This document shows, piece after piece, positions 18,735 to 29,380 of a stretch of 64,000 bases of DNA (its first letter is position 1; each line of letters opens with the position of its first letter). The position numbers and the translations under genes were made by a program. The DNA is from Mesobacillus zeae (GTDB taxonomy: Bacteria > Bacillota > Bacilli > Bacillales > Cytobacillaceae): positions 62,001 through 126,000 of the forward strand of contig NZ_QWVT01000029.1 in assembly GCF_003570705.1 (NCBI RefSeq), in the 5' to 3' direction. The notes below the pieces were generated by a model. That model was not told the DNA's origin. It saw only the letters and a program-made list of their open reading frames with translations, and made no database searches.

Positions 18735-19574
18735 ATGGAGAGACTTAAACTGCAAAATGTGACATTGACCTGGCTTGACGGGGGAGTAACCCATCTTGAT
18801 GGAGGAGCCATGTTTGGCGTTGTACCGAAAGCGCTTTGGTCAAGGAAGTACAAGGTGAATGAAAACAACCAGATTGAATTAAGGACAGATCCCATTCTCA
18901 TTCAGGCTGATGGCGTGAACTACCTAATGGAAACAGGAATTGGATCAGGTAAACTTGATGAAAGACAAAAGCGGAATTTCGGAGTAACAGCGGAATCAAG
19001 GCTGCTCGAGTCGTTGGATGAACTGGGCATTGTCCCGGGAGAGATTGATTTTGTCCTCATGACCCACATGCACTTTGATCATGCATGCGGACTTACGGAA
19101 CGTGTGGACGGTGAATATCAATCCGTGTTTCCCAATGCCAGGATTATTACGTCTGACGTCGAATGGGCTGAAATAAGAGAACCGAATATCCGGTCACAAA
19201 ATACATATTGGAAAGAAAATTGGGAGGAAATCTCCGGCCAGGTAGAGACCTTTACAGGTGAATGGTCGCATGGTCCTATACGGATGGTTCATACAGGCGG
19301 CCACAGCGATGGGCATTCGATCCTCATCGTAGAGGATGTGGAAGACACAGTTATCCACATGGCAGACTTAATGCCTACACATGCCCATATGAATCCGCTC
19401 TGGGTCCTCGCGTACGATGATTATCCGATGGATTCGATTGCAGCGAAGGAAAAATGGATGAAATATGGTAAAGAAAAGCAAGTCTGGTTTACATTTTACC
19501 ATGATGCTGTATACCGGGCGTTTAAGCTGGATCAGGATGGGAAAATCGGAGAGTCTATCGAGCGGCAGCTATAA
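18735..19574 (+). CDS. ytnP: Metallo-beta-lactamase-fold lactonase (YtnP)
   Basis: A 279-residue MBL-fold hydrolase. The zinc motif HMHFDHACG is near 111-119, a later ligand lies in [10 protein letters not shown], and Asp/His ligands in [10 protein letters not shown]. The N terminus ([18 protein letters not shown]) is the YtnP signature. Bacillus subtilis YtnP degrades acyl-homoserine lactones and interferes with streptomycete signalling. The second ATG (18735) is preferred because GGGGG lies eight bases upstream; the ATG at 18729 is too close. Confidence 0.92.
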   Translation: MERLKLQNVTLTWLDGGVTHLDGGAMFGVVPKALWSRKYKVNENNQIELRTDPILIQADGVNYLMETGIGSGKLDERQKRNFGVTAESRLLESLDELGIVPGEIDFVLMTHMHFDHACGLTERVDGEYQSVFPNARIITSDVEWAEIREPNIRSQNTYWKENWEEISGQVETFTGEWSHGPIRMVHTGGHSDGHSILIVEDVEDTVIHMADLMPTHAHMNPLWVLAYDDYPMDSIAAKEKWMKYGKEKQVWFTFYHDAVYRAFKLDQDGKIGESIERQL

Positions 19575-19578
19575 GAAA

Positions 19579-19604
19579 AAACCTGCGGTTAACCGCAGGT
19601 TTTG
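19579..19604. terminator. Palindromic terminator between ytnP and ytzB
   Basis: Perfect stem AACCTGCGG/CCGCAGGTT with flanking A and T runs; it can serve both convergent genes. Confidence 0.85.
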
Positions 19605-19616
19605 CCAGCAAAGAAA

Positions 19617-19931
19617 TCAGAGGGGATAGACGTCAAGGATGGTGCCTGTTGAAGCATCTGCAATGAATTCAAACTGTTCAGTGCCGCCGTCCTCAGTATT
19701 TCTTGAGACGCCGCCTATATATACAGTGTAATCGAGCGGTCCTTTTTGATAAGCCTCCGGATTCATGTTGATCCATGAACCGCTGATTGGACCTTCCTTT
19801 TTAAACGCTATTTTTGCCTGATCCAGTGCTTTTGCAGCTGAAACGGAAGAATTCCTGCTGGCAGCTTCCTTGATTGCATAAGCGCCTGCAAGACCTGCGC
19901 CTATCCCTAGTAAAAATGATTTCCAGTTCAT
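19617..19931 (-). CDS. ytzB: Small membrane or secreted PepSY-like protein (YtzB)
   Basis: A 104-residue protein with a short N-terminal hydrophobic segment ([15 protein letters not shown]) acting as anchor or signal. A PepSY-like domain follows, ending [21 protein letters not shown] precedes the ATG. It lies between ytnP and ytoP, as in Bacillus subtilis. PepSY domains often inhibit peptidases, but no direct partner is shown here. Confidence 0.82.
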   Translation of the reverse strand: MNWKSFLLGIGAGLAGAYAIKEAASRNSSVSAAKALDQAKIAFKKEGPISGSWINMNPEAYQKGPLDYTVYIGGVSRNTEDGGTEQFEFIADASTGTILDVYPL

Positions 19932-20113
19932 ATTTTCGTCCCTCCAATGGTTGTTCAGGGTGCGATTCCTTTTTTTATCATATCAAAAATTGCGGGCTGG
20001 TGAAAGAAACGGGTATCACGCGCTGGCGCTCTTCCCGAAATTTCAGTAAAATAAGAAAGTATTCATACATAAAACTAGAAAGACTTAACCATCCATGGAA
20101 GGAAGCGATACAA

Positions 20114-21187
20114 ATGAACGAGCAGACACTTGCATTGTTTCAGACGCTAACTGAACTCCCCGGAGCACCGGGAAACGAGCATAAAGTCAGGAAGTTTATG
20201 AAGGAACAGCTAAGCCTTTACTCAGATGAAATAATCCAGGACAGGCTTGGCAGCATTTTCGGAATAAAAAAAGGCAATCCAGACGGCCCTGTTATCATGG
20301 TTGCAGGCCATATGGACGAAGTGGGCTTTATGGTGACATCGGTTACGGATAATGGAATGATCAGATTCCAGACTCTTGGGGGCTGGTGGAGCCAGGTTCT
20401 TCTTGCCCAGCGGGTACAAATCATCACAGAAAACGGATCGGTAACGGGTGTGATCGGTTCGATTCCCCCTCATTTGCTTGATGAGGCAAAGCGCAGCAAA
20501 CCGATGGAAATCAGCAACATGCTGATTGATATTGGGGCTGATGACAAAGAAGATGCAAAACGGATCGGAATTAAGCCAGGACAGCAGATTGTTCCAATCT
20601 GTCCGTTCACTCCGATGGCGAACGAGAAAAAAATATTGGCTAAAGCATGGGACAACCGCTACGGCTGCGGTCTGGCCATCGAGCTTTTGAGAGAAACAAA
20701 AGGGGAAACCCTGCCTAATATGCTCTATGCGGGCGCAACCGTCCAGGAAGAAGTTGGGCTGCGCGGGGCGCAGACAGCTGCAAACATGATCAACCCTGAT
20801 TTGTTTTTTGCCCTTGATGCCAGCCCTGCCAATGATATGACTGGAGACAAGAATGAATTTGGCCAGCTCGGCAAGGGGACGCTGCTCCGCATTCTCGACC
20901 GTTCGATGGTTACACACCGCGGCCTCAGGGAGTTTATGCTTGATATGGCAGAAACCCATAACATTCCCTACCAGTATTTTGTTTCGCAGGGAGGGACTGA
21001 TGCTGGGCGGGTGCATACGTCCAATGAGGGTGTCCCGAGTGCGGTTATCGGCATATGCTCCCGCTATATCCATACGCATGCATCGATGATCCATGTTGAT
21101 GATTATGCTGCAGCGAAGGAATTGTTAATCAAGCTGGTCAGAGCATGTGATAAGACGACGGTTGAAACAATTAGGAACAATAGCTGA
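20114..21187 (+). CDS. ytoP: M42 family aminopeptidase (YtoP)
   Basis: A 357-residue cytoplasmic co-catalytic metallopeptidase of the glutamyl aminopeptidase/tetrahedral aminopeptidase type. Metal ligands can be placed in [11 protein letters not shown] (about 63-73), [11 protein letters not shown] (about 177-187), VQEEVGLRG (about 211-219), ALDASPA (about 234) and [11 protein letters not shown] near the C terminus. The start at 20114 follows AAGGAAG. Likely role: intracellular peptide trimming. Confidence 0.92.
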   Translation: MNEQTLALFQTLTELPGAPGNEHKVRKFMKEQLSLYSDEIIQDRLGSIFGIKKGNPDGPVIMVAGHMDEVGFMVTSVTDNGMIRFQTLGGWWSQVLLAQRVQIITENGSVTGVIGSIPPHLLDEAKRSKPMEISNMLIDIGADDKEDAKRIGIKPGQQIVPICPFTPMANEKKILAKAWDNRYGCGLAIELLRETKGETLPNMLYAGATVQEEVGLRGAQTAANMINPDLFFALDASPANDMTGDKNEFGQLGKGTLLRILDRSMVTHRGLREFMLDMAETHNIPYQYFVSQGGTDAGRVHTSNEGVPSAVIGICSRYIHTHASMIHVDDYAAAKELLIKLVRACDKTTVETIRNNS

Positions 21188-21193
21188 CGGATT

Positions 21194-21217
21194 GGAGGCA
21201 GATTTTCTGCCTCTTTT
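21194..21217 (+). terminator. Terminator after ytoP
   Basis: GAGGCAGA/TCTGCCTC stem followed by TTTT. Confidence 0.8.
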
Positions 21218-21248
21218 CCATTTTATAATATAAGAGAGGGTGACAAGT

Positions 21249-21773
21249 ATGCTGGTTGTAGTAGGATCGAAGAATCCAGCCAAGCTAATTGCTGTAAGGA
21301 ATGTATTTGAAGGGTACGACTGCGAAATAGCAGGTGCAGATATCCCTTCTGGGGTGAGGAACCAGCCAATGTCAGACGAGGAAACAATAAAGGGAGCCGT
21401 TAATCGGGCGGAAGCGGCTCTTTTAATTCAGGATGCACAAATCGGTATTGGCCTTGAAGGAGGAGTCGAGGTAACAGAAAGCGGTTTATACCTTTGCAAT
21501 TGGGGAGCACTTGCAGCAGATGGCCTTGAAACCGTTATTGCCGGAGGGGCCCGGATTCCATTGCCTCCGGAAGTTGCTTCCCGCCTGCTTGACGGAGAAG
21601 AGCTCGGACCTGTGATGGATGAATACGCAGGAAAAAGAAATATCCGCAAAAACGAAGGAGCCGTGGGGATTTTTACAAACGGAAAAGTGAACCGAGGGGA
21701 AATGTTTTCGCATGTTATGAATCTTTTGCTTGGACAATATGAATACAGAATGAAAAATGGGGCATCCCGCTAA
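21249..21773 (+). CDS. Inosine/xanthosine triphosphatase-like protein (DUF84/YjjX family)
   Basis: A 174-residue ITPase-fold protein. VVGSKNPAKLIAV at about 4-16 and the acidic GIGLEGGVE near 66-74 are family features. The family removes non-canonical purine nucleoside triphosphates. The ATG at 21249 has GAGAGGG eight bases upstream; a GTG at 21240 overlaps that site. It follows ytoP after a terminator. Confidence 0.85.
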   Translation: MLVVVGSKNPAKLIAVRNVFEGYDCEIAGADIPSGVRNQPMSDEETIKGAVNRAEAALLIQDAQIGIGLEGGVEVTESGLYLCNWGALAADGLETVIAGGARIPLPPEVASRLLDGEELGPVMDEYAGKRNIRKNEGAVGIFTNGKVNRGEMFSHVMNLLLGQYEYRMKNGASR

Positions 21774-21927
21774 GGAGCTGTCTCTTTTTTGATTGAATCT
21801 GAACAAGCCCTTTGACCTATGATTAAAGTTCTGAAATTGACATTTTTTTCGTTCGATAGTCCTTGTTTTCAGTTTTGCCGGAAAGTATGATGAGATGGAT
21901 AAGACATACTTATAGAGGAGGGAAAGT

Positions 21928-22431
21928 ATGGGGAGAAGCAGGTGGATCGTTTTACCGATTGTTATTACCATCATGTTCCTCTGTGCTTGTTCATCTTCCG
22001 GCAGGGAAGCACAGGAAAATGCCTTTAAGGCAGCTGAGAAGGAGTTCCAAAGCGGGCAGGAGAAACCGAATCGCCATAATAAACATATAGAATACTATTT
22101 GCCATTTGGATTTGAAAAAGATAAAGAAACCCCTAATAATATTTTACTGAAGAACGGGTCAAAGAAGTATATTCTATTTTATAACTCGCATGAAAAACCT
22201 GAAAGCAAAGTTGTCTATGAGTCATCGTTTCAGCAGCTAAAGAAGTGGGATTTAAACAAAACCTTTGAAAAAGATGGGAAGTTTGGCTACATGCTCTCAA
22301 AGGAGCAGAAGGATGGCGTTTATCAGGTTGTTGTTGGCATTGGCGGGATCAAAGTGACGACAGAAACGTCAAGCCCTGAGTCCGACGCTCCGATCATGAT
22401 GAAAATCGCCCATTCTGCAAGTATCAAATAA
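21928..22431 (+). CDS. Hypothetical lipoprotein
   Basis: A 167-residue protein with a lipoprotein signal peptide ending FLCAC (lipidated Cys about 21), then a charged linker and a small soluble domain (about 50-167). AGAGGAGGG precedes the ATG. I do not recognise the family. It is a single transcription unit with its own terminator, between the DUF84 gene and ytpP. Confidence 0.78.
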   Translation: MGRSRWIVLPIVITIMFLCACSSSGREAQENAFKAAEKEFQSGQEKPNRHNKHIEYYLPFGFEKDKETPNNILLKNGSKKYILFYNSHEKPESKVVYESSFQQLKKWDLNKTFEKDGKFGYMLSKEQKDGVYQVVVGIGGIKVTTETSSPESDAPIMMKIAHSASIK

Positions 22432-22476
22432 AACCGTCGATTGAATGATAACGAGTTTTATAAAGAATCTGCGCGT

Positions 22477-22508
22477 ATACCACGTCCTTTTGGCTGTGGT
22501 ATTTCTTT
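22477..22508 (+). terminator. Terminator after the lipoprotein gene
   Basis: ATACCAC/GTGGTAT stem followed by TTCTTT. Confidence 0.72.
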
Positions 22509-22611
22509 CAGAAGGGAATAAAATATTTCAGCATAAGCCGGTTTTGTTTATTTTTCCTGCAATGCTGTATAAAATAGATACAACGCAATGCGATGGATTG
22601 GAGGAAAGAGA

Positions 22612-22929
22612 ATGAAAAAGCTAGAATCAATCGAGCAGTTTGAAAGCTTAAAAAACAATGGGAAGCATATCTTCCTATTTTCGGCAGACTGGTGCCCGGA
22701 CTGCAGGGTGATCGAACCGTTCCTGCCCGAAGTGGAAACAAAATACAGCCAATATACATTTATTTATGTAGATAGGGACCAGTACATTGATTTGTGCATT
22801 GAAATGGATGTTTTCGGTATCCCGAGTTTTATTGCTTATCATGATGGCAATGAAGCAGGAAGATTTGTCAGCAAGGACCGGAAAACAAAGGAACAAATAG
22901 AACAATTTATCGATGGGCTGCCTTCTTAA
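22612..22929 (+). CDS. ytpP: Thioredoxin-like protein (YtpP)
   Basis: A 105-residue thioredoxin fold with active site WCPDC at about 26-30 and the cis-proline in FGIPSF near 68-73. The Pro-Asp dipeptide between the cysteines is atypical compared with WCGPC. Bacillus subtilis YtpP is reported as a thioredoxin-like thiol redox protein. GAGGAAAGAG precedes the ATG at 22612. ytpQ starts 51 bp downstream, probably in one operon. Confidence 0.88.
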   Translation: MKKLESIEQFESLKNNGKHIFLFSADWCPDCRVIEPFLPEVETKYSQYTFIYVDRDQYIDLCIEMDVFGIPSFIAYHDGNEAGRFVSKDRKTKEQIEQFIDGLPS

Positions 22930-22980
22930 ACAGAATTTGCCTGGGCGCCTGCTGACATCCCGCGCAAGAAAGGGGAACAT

Positions 22981-23772
22981 ATGGATAGCAGAAAAATGCG
23001 AAGGGAGCTTGAGCAAAGGCTTGAGAATCCCAACAGAAAATTTATATATGACCGTGAAAAAGATGAACTTAGAATAGAAAATATTCAAACGGGGACAGGG
23101 ATTACAGTCTCTCTCCCGGGAACTGTTGCAAAATGGCATGGACAAAAGGAAAAAGCCATCGACGAAACCGTCTATTATGTTTCAGAAGGGCTTGCTGCCA
23201 TGGAAGAAGAAGTTGGATTGTCGGGGCAGGAACAGAAAATTTATCCTGTCATTCGTTCTGCCTCTTTTCCGGCTGAGGCAGAAGAAGGTGTGCCGTTTTT
23301 CTTTGACAGCCATACAGCTGAGACAAGGATTTATTACGCACTGGACATGGGGAAAACCTACAGGCTGATTGACAAGAAGCTTCTTTCCCGTGAAGGGTGG
23401 AGTGAAAGCCAAGTGAGGGAAACGGCGTTATTCAATGTACGTTCCCTTTCTTCCGAGTTCAAGGAAGACAAAGTGGCTGGCAATGTTTTTTATTTCCTCA
23501 ATACGAATGATGGTTATGATGCAAGCAGGGTGCTGAACAGCACGCTGATGGAAAACATGAAACAGAGGATCGAAGGGACAATGGCTGCAGCGATTCCCCA
23601 CCAGGACGTCCTGATAATAGCGGATATCAGGAATGACACGGGATATGACGTTCTTGCGCAAATGACGATGAGTTTCTTTGCTTCAGGGCGGGTACCTGTG
23701 ACAGCATTATCTTTCCTGTATGAAGAGGGCGAGCTTGAACCGATTTTCATTATGGGCAAGAATAAGAAATGA
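22981..23772 (+). CDS. ytpQ: DUF1444 family protein (YtpQ)
   Basis: A 263-residue soluble protein of the YtpQ/DUF1444 family, conserved downstream of ytpP in Bacillaceae. The N-terminal [15 protein letters not shown] is helical and charged. No catalytic motif is evident and the function is unknown. AAAGGGG precedes the ATG. A terminator follows. Confidence 0.85.
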   Translation: MDSRKMRRELEQRLENPNRKFIYDREKDELRIENIQTGTGITVSLPGTVAKWHGQKEKAIDETVYYVSEGLAAMEEEVGLSGQEQKIYPVIRSASFPAEAEEGVPFFFDSHTAETRIYYALDMGKTYRLIDKKLLSREGWSESQVRETALFNVRSLSSEFKEDKVAGNVFYFLNTNDGYDASRVLNSTLMENMKQRIEGTMAAAIPHQDVLIIADIRNDTGYDVLAQMTMSFFASGRVPVTALSFLYEEGELEPIFIMGKNKK

Positions 23773-23815
23773 AATAATTTGTGTGATACTCTTGTCAAAG
23801 TAAATTTAGAGAAGA

Positions 23816-23842
23816 AAAGTCCGTCCAGGCGGACTTTTTTTC
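23816..23842 (+). terminator. Terminator after ytpQ
   Basis: AAGTCCG/CGGACTT stem and seven T residues. Confidence 0.88.
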
Positions 23843-23999
23843 ATGCCATCTTTTGGGAATGTGTGAGACAATCTTCGGAAGATAGCTTCCAGTTACTTGG
23901 GACTGAAGGACCCAAAATTAACCGATTTGTTATTTTATCTCGAAAATTGACGAATACCTGATAAAATAGGGATGAAACAAAACAGAAAGAGTGATGTAT

Positions 24000-26636
24000 T
24001 TGAGTTGGATAAAAAAGCTGTACCACTTTTTCGTCGTCGAAGAAGAAGAGGTTATCGAGATAAAAGACCAAAAAACCGAAGAGATGATTTACAGGAGACC
24101 GAGTAAGCAAGAGTACGGAAAAAAAGAAATGGATACAAAGATTCTTTACCAGTATCCGAAAGGACAGTTTAAATTCCCGCTTATTCCGGATAGCCAACAG
24201 AATTTACAGGAACCGCGAAAAGAAAAACGGGAAGCTGTCACGCAGAAGCAAAAGAAAAGGGAGCCTGAAAAAAGGCGTGAAATGAAGCCGGTGCCACAAG
24301 CTAAACAGAAGGGTGCAGAAAAAAAGAAAGAAAAAGACAGGCCTTCACCTATGTCCCGCCAGCCATTTCGGCCAACAGAAATACCTTCGCCCATTTACGC
24401 TTTCAGCAGGCCTAAACGGGATGTCCCTGTGGAATTCGAATTAACTGGCTTTTCCGAGAAGAAAAGCGGACAGTCTGAACACATATACAAGTCCACGCCG
24501 AATGAAGTTTCTGATATAGTCAGGCAGCTGAAGGAAAATGAGCAGAAAACCGGAAGCGAAAAGATTTTAGGCAGCGGAGAGTCAGACTTTCATCAAGCTC
24601 AATATAAAAAAGATATTCACTCCAATTATCAGCAAAAAGAACATGATTTCAAGGATGAAGTTCCTAGTGTGCTTAAAACAAATGAGGAATATATAGTACA
24701 AGAAATACAGAAAGAAGAGACACCTTTCACACTTGAAAAGAATGAGACACTTGTAACTCCGGAACTTTATTCAGCACAGGAAGTCCATATGACCAAGGAA
24801 TCACGGAAAATACCAGAAATACCAGAAATACCAGAAATACCAGAAGTACTAGAAGTACCAGAAGTACCAGAAGTACCAGAAATACCAGAAATACTGGAAA
24901 CACCAGAAACGCCTGAAATACCGGAAACACCAGAAACGCCAGAAACCCCAGAAACACCAGAAATACCAGCAACTCAAGAGACACCTGAAAAGCCTGCTGA
25001 CAATCCTCAGGCGGCACAGCGTCAGGTTCCATTCAATGTTATTATGCTTAAGCAGGATAAAAAGAAGCTTGATTTCAGGAAAGACGTACCTTCAATCACG
25101 AGGCCAAAAGGTTTTGAGAATAAAGATTCCCGGGCGCCTGCCCTACATGAAGAAGCAGAACCTCGTGCTGACCAGGGAAAAAGCGGAATCGAGGAATCAG
25201 TGCAGGACAGTGATTATCACTTTCCGCCGCTAAGCCTTCTGGATCCGCCAGTCCATAAAGAGGTAGACGAAGAGTGGCTTCTCAGCCAGGAAAATTTGCT
25301 GAATGAGACACTGAAAAACTTTAATGTTGGCGCGAAGGTTGTCAATATGACACAGGGGCCTTCGGTCACCCGTTTTGAAGTACAGCCTGAACCAGGTGTA
25401 AAGGTCAACAAGATTACCAACCTTTCAGATGATATTAAGCTAAGCTTAGCGGCAAAGGATATTAGGATTGAAGCTCCTATTCCCGGAAAACATACAATTG
25501 GTATCGAAGTGCCCAATGAATCAAGCAGGCCGGTGCTAATAAGTGAGATTCTAGGTAAATCTCACTTTATGGACTCAGGTTCGCCACTGGCCGTTGCGCT
25601 TGGTCTTGACATCTCCGGCAGCCCAATTGTAACGGACCTAAAAAAAATGCCGCATGGCCTGATTGCCGGCGCGACAGGGTCAGGAAAAAGTGTGTGCATC
25701 AATACAATGCTTGTAAGTCTTTTGTATAATGCTCATCCTGATGATGTCAAGATGCTCCTTATTGATCCAAAAATGGTGGAGCTGGCTCCTTATAACCATA
25801 TCCCGCATCTTGTAAGCCCGGTTATCACTGATGTTAAAGCGGCCACTGCAGCGTTGAAATGGGCAGTTGAGGAAATGGAACGTAGGTATGAACTATTTGC
25901 ACATACAGGTGTAAGGGATATTGGCAGATTCAATTCCCTCGCAATGGAACATAAACGATACGCTGAAAAACTTCCTATGATTGTCATTGTGATTGATGAG
26001 CTTGCTGACTTAATGATGATGTCTCCAGCGGACGTCGAAGAAGCAATCTGCAGGATTGCGCAGAAAGCCAGGGCATGTGGAATCCATTTAATCATTGCAA
26101 CGCAGCGACCTTCTGTTGATGTTATAACAGGGCTGATTAAAGCCAACGTACCGACTAGAATCGCTTTTTCCGTATCTTCCCAGGTGGATTCAAGAACCAT
26201 TATAGATATCAGCGGTGCAGAGAAGCTGCTTGGACGCGGTGATATGCTGTTTTTGGAGAACGGTTCATCAAAACCGTTCCGCCTGCAGGGTACTTTTGTT
26301 TCAGACCGTGAGATTGATGATATTGTTGCTTTTGTCAGAGAACAGAGGGAACCTCATTATTTGTTCGAGCAGGAGGAGCTTATCAGGAAAAGTCAGATAA
26401 CGGAAGAAGAAGACGAATTGTTTTTTGAAGCTTGTGAGTTCGTGATCGACCAGGGTACTGCTTCTACTTCAAGTGTTCAAAGGCGTTTTAAAATTGGGTA
26501 TAACCGTGCGGCCAGGCTGATTGACATGATGGAGAAGCAAGGTTTCATTTCAGAGGGGCGCGGGAGCAGGCCGAGGGATGTCCTGATTACTGCTGCTGAT
26601 TTTGAACTGATTCAAGACACTAGTACATTGGTTTAA
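24000..26636 (+). CDS. sftA: DNA translocase SftA (FtsK/SpoIIIE family) with Pro-Glu repeat linker
   Basis: An 878-residue soluble DNA translocase. Unlike FtsK or SpoIIIE it has no N-terminal membrane segments. A long charged linker (about 30-390) includes an XPE tripeptide repeat at about 271-332. The motor domain has Walker A GATGSGKS at about 557-564 and Walker B VIVIDELADLMM near 661. The C-terminal winged-helix gamma domain (about 800-870, SVQRRFKIGYNRAARLIDMM) reads oriented DNA sites. It clears chromosome DNA from the closing septum. The TTG at 24000 has the best spacing to AGAAAGAG; the ATG at 23994 is an alternative. Confidence 0.95.
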   Translation: MSWIKKLYHFFVVEEEEVIEIKDQKTEEMIYRRPSKQEYGKKEMDTKILYQYPKGQFKFPLIPDSQQNLQEPRKEKREAVTQKQKKREPEKRREMKPVPQAKQKGAEKKKEKDRPSPMSRQPFRPTEIPSPIYAFSRPKRDVPVEFELTGFSEKKSGQSEHIYKSTPNEVSDIVRQLKENEQKTGSEKILGSGESDFHQAQYKKDIHSNYQQKEHDFKDEVPSVLKTNEEYIVQEIQKEETPFTLEKNETLVTPELYSAQEVHMTKESRKIPEIPEIPEIPEVLEVPEVPEVPEIPEILETPETPEIPETPETPETPETPEIPATQETPEKPADNPQAAQRQVPFNVIMLKQDKKKLDFRKDVPSITRPKGFENKDSRAPALHEEAEPRADQGKSGIEESVQDSDYHFPPLSLLDPPVHKEVDEEWLLSQENLLNETLKNFNVGAKVVNMTQGPSVTRFEVQPEPGVKVNKITNLSDDIKLSLAAKDIRIEAPIPGKHTIGIEVPNESSRPVLISEILGKSHFMDSGSPLAVALGLDISGSPIVTDLKKMPHGLIAGATGSGKSVCINTMLVSLLYNAHPDDVKMLLIDPKMVELAPYNHIPHLVSPVITDVKAATAALKWAVEEMERRYELFAHTGVRDIGRFNSLAMEHKRYAEKLPMIVIVIDELADLMMMSPADVEEAICRIAQKARACGIHLIIATQRPSVDVITGLIKANVPTRIAFSVSSQVDSRTIIDISGAEKLLGRGDMLFLENGSSKPFRLQGTFVSDREIDDIVAFVREQREPHYLFEQEELIRKSQITEEEDELFFEACEFVIDQGTASTSSVQRRFKIGYNRAARLIDMMEKQGFISEGRGSRPRDVLITAADFELIQDTSTLV
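24808..24995 (+). repeat. 9-bp tandem coding repeat (XPE) in sftA
   Basis: About twenty degenerate units of the type ATACCAGAA encode Ile/Val/Thr-Pro-Glu. The adjacent identical units suggest slippage-driven length variation. Confidence 0.9.
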
Positions 26637-26721
26637 TAAGTGGTATTCTTTATTTGCGTTACACATTAAACGGTAACGGTTATGTCTGAATAAGTTAAGG
26701 TCTATGTTGAAGGAGTTTATC

Positions 26722-27819
26722 ATGAAAGAAATCGAACTGAAAATGCAGGGAAAAATCAGCCGGCTTACCAACCAAACCTTTAAATTTGATGAAAGGGTGA
26801 AAGCCGGTTGGTTTTCTGCGGTTTACTTCCTGAAAACGAGGGAAATTGTCGAAAAATACTTCAATGACAACATAGTCACCATGCAATTTTTCCAGAGAGA
26901 AGAGACCGTACTGTGCGGAACGGATGAAGTAATTGCACTCGTAAAAACTTTTGCCGACAATACTGATGGACTTGAAATTTATTCGCTGAAGGATGGGGAC
27001 AAAGTCAAACCGTTTGAGACGGTTTTGACAATAACCGGTCCGTACCAGGATTTTGGGTACCTTGAGGGTTTGATTGACGGTATCCTGGCAAGGCGGACAT
27101 CGGTGGCAACAAATGTTTACAATGTAGTGAAAGCAGCCAACTGCTCTGGAAAGAATAAACCTGTCATCTTTATGGGGGACCGTGACGATCATTTCACCAC
27201 CCAGGCGGGCGATGGTTATGCTGCCTACATCGGCGGCTCGACAGCCCAGGCAACGCACGCAATGAGCGAGTGGTGGGGAAAGAAAGGCATGGGCACGATG
27301 CCGCATGCCCTGATACAGCTTTTCAACGGAGATGTCGTCGCAGCAACAAAGGCCTACCAGGAAACCTTCCCGGAGGATGACTTGATTGCACTTGTCGATT
27401 ATAATAATGATGCCATTACTGATGCACTCCAGGCGGCCAGGGCATTTGGCAGTGAGTTGAAAGGGGTGCGCGTAGATACCTCAGGAACCATGATTGATAA
27501 ATATTTTGTCCGCAACCAGCATCTTCTCGGCACATTCGATCCTCGGGGAGTTAATGCGATGCTCATCTTTGCGCTGAGGAAAGCACTCGATGACGAGGGA
27601 TTCCAGCATGTTAAAATAGTCGTCAGCGGAGGATTTAATGAGACGAGAATAACTGAGTTTGAGAAAAACGGCGTCCCTGTTGATATGTATGGGGTAGGTG
27701 GCAGTCTCCTGAAAATCAATATCGGTTTTACAGGAGATAACGTACTCCTGAACGGAGAGCACCAGGCTAAGGCCGGCAGGAAGCTGATGCCCAACCCAAG
27801 GCTTGAGAGGGTTGAATGA
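26722..27819 (+). CDS. Nicotinate phosphoribosyltransferase
   Basis: A 365-residue enzyme of the nicotinate/quinolinate phosphoribosyltransferase fold, the shorter class distinct from PncB. Typical segments: FFQREETVLCGTDE (about 53-66), ARRTSVATNV (about 123-132) and VSGGFNETRI (about 301-310). It would make nicotinate mononucleotide in NAD salvage. AAGGAG precedes the ATG at 26722; an upstream in-frame ATG at 26704 is less likely. Whether it is cotranscribed with sftA is unclear. Confidence 0.88.
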   Translation: MKEIELKMQGKISRLTNQTFKFDERVKAGWFSAVYFLKTREIVEKYFNDNIVTMQFFQREETVLCGTDEVIALVKTFADNTDGLEIYSLKDGDKVKPFETVLTITGPYQDFGYLEGLIDGILARRTSVATNVYNVVKAANCSGKNKPVIFMGDRDDHFTTQAGDGYAAYIGGSTAQATHAMSEWWGKKGMGTMPHALIQLFNGDVVAATKAYQETFPEDDLIALVDYNNDAITDALQAARAFGSELKGVRVDTSGTMIDKYFVRNQHLLGTFDPRGVNAMLIFALRKALDDEGFQHVKIVVSGGFNETRITEFEKNGVPVDMYGVGGSLLKINIGFTGDNVLLNGEHQAKAGRKLMPNPRLERVE

Positions 27820-28077
27820 AGGGTTAATCAGCAACGGTGATACCTATATATGTCAGCTGGTTTATCGGCTGCTGCTAAAGGGAAGTTACAAGGCTGGCGG
27901 GTTATACACCATAACGTCCACCGGCATTCCATAGTTTTTGCCGGAAAAAGATGATATAATGTTTCATTATTAGATAGAATATAGTTGTCCGATGTTTTTC
28001 AGTAGGCAATTCAATAGCAAATTAATAGCACTGTCATATACTGTGTTACATACAGACGTTTGTTGGAGGTTCTTTAA

Positions 28078-29379
28078 ATGAATATTTACCATTTTGTGGG
28101 TATTAAGGGGTCTGGAATGAGCTCCTTAGCTCAAATTCTTCATGATATGGACTATAAGGTGCAAGGTTCTGATATTGATAAACACTTTTTCACCCAGGTT
28201 GCCCTTGAACAATCCGGAATAAAGATCCTTCCGTTCGATAAGGATAATATAAAGCCAGGAATGACGATCATTGCCGGGAATGCTTTCCCTGATACACATG
28301 AGGAAATCGAGGAAGCCATGAAACTTGGCCTTCCGATTGTCCGTTATCACCGCTTCCTTGGTGATTTCATGCAAAACTTTGTCAGTGTGGGCATAACAGG
28401 GACTCATGGAAAAACTTCGACCACAGGCTTGCTTGCACATGTTATGGGTGGTGCTAAGCCGACTTCCTATCTGATTGGGGACGGGACCGGCAAAGGAGAG
28501 CGAGATGCCCAGTATTTTGTGTTTGAAGCGTGTGAATACCGCAGACACTTCCTGTCGTATTTCCCGGATTATGCCATTATGACCAATATTGACTTTGACC
28601 ATCCTGATTACTTTGCGAATATTGATGATGTTTTTTCAGCCTTCCAGGAAGTAGCCTGGCAAGTAAAAAAAGGAATTATCGCGTGCGGGGATGATGAACA
28701 GCTGCAAAAAATCCAGGCGAAAGTCCCTGTGCTGTTTTACGGTTTCGCGGATGAAAATGACTTCCAGGCGAGGAACATCGTCAAGTCAACAAATGGGACT
28801 GCCTTTGACGTTTTCGTCAGAAATACTTTTTACGATTCTTTCTCGATTCCTTCGTTTGGAGACCATAATGTACTTAATGCTCTATCTGTCATAACGCTTT
28901 GCCATTATGAAGGAATTGATTCAAAACTGATCGCTGAGCAGCTGCAGTCCTTTAAAGGAGTGAAACGCCGTTTTTCGGAAAAGGAAATTGGGGACCAAAT
29001 CATCATTGATGATTATGCCCACCATCCTACCGAAATCAAGGCTACAATTAATGCTGCGAACCAAAAATATCCGGATAGAGAGATTGTGGCAGTGTTTCAA
29101 CCGCATACCTTCACAAGAACACAAACTTTTCTTAATGAATTTGCCGATAGCCTGAATCTGGCAAATCAAGTGTATCTTTGCGAAATTTTTGGTTCAGCTA
29201 GGGAAAACCATGGCAAGCTGTCCATTGAAGATTTGCAGGAGCGGATACCGGGCGCGTCCATAGTAGCTGAAGATGGCACTGAAGTTCTTAAGAAACATCG
29301 GAACGCTGTCATTTTGTTCATGGGTGCCGGAGATATCCAGAAGTTCCAGGAAGCATATGAAAAGCAGTTGAATGAATAA
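28078..29379 (+). CDS. murC: UDP-N-acetylmuramate--L-alanine ligase
   Basis: A 433-residue Mur ligase that adds L-alanine to UDP-MurNAc in peptidoglycan synthesis. The N-terminal Rossmann motif [11 protein letters not shown] is at 8-18, the ATP-binding loop GTHGKTSTT at about 107-115, and the histidine-rich [10 protein letters not shown] near 311-320. Length and motifs are canonical. GGAGG precedes the ATG. A strong terminator separates it from yknW. Confidence 0.97.
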   Translation: MNIYHFVGIKGSGMSSLAQILHDMDYKVQGSDIDKHFFTQVALEQSGIKILPFDKDNIKPGMTIIAGNAFPDTHEEIEEAMKLGLPIVRYHRFLGDFMQNFVSVGITGTHGKTSTTGLLAHVMGGAKPTSYLIGDGTGKGERDAQYFVFEACEYRRHFLSYFPDYAIMTNIDFDHPDYFANIDDVFSAFQEVAWQVKKGIIACGDDEQLQKIQAKVPVLFYGFADENDFQARNIVKSTNGTAFDVFVRNTFYDSFSIPSFGDHNVLNALSVITLCHYEGIDSKLIAEQLQSFKGVKRRFSEKEIGDQIIIDDYAHHPTEIKATINAANQKYPDREIVAVFQPHTFTRTQTFLNEFADSLNLANQVYLCEIFGSARENHGKLSIEDLQERIPGASIVAEDGTEVLKKHRNAVILFMGAGDIQKFQEAYEKQLNE

Positions 29380-29380
29380 T

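Noticed and set aside
20222-21094. Minus-strand 290-codon frame
   Set aside because: It lies fully inside ytoP, a well-supported metallopeptidase; the His/Cys-rich composition is typical of an antisense frame.
24727-25032. Minus-strand 101-codon frame with repeated Leu-Val-Phe
   Set aside because: It is the antisense of the Pro-Glu coding repeat in sftA. The pattern follows from the 9-bp repeat and there is no ribosome-binding site.
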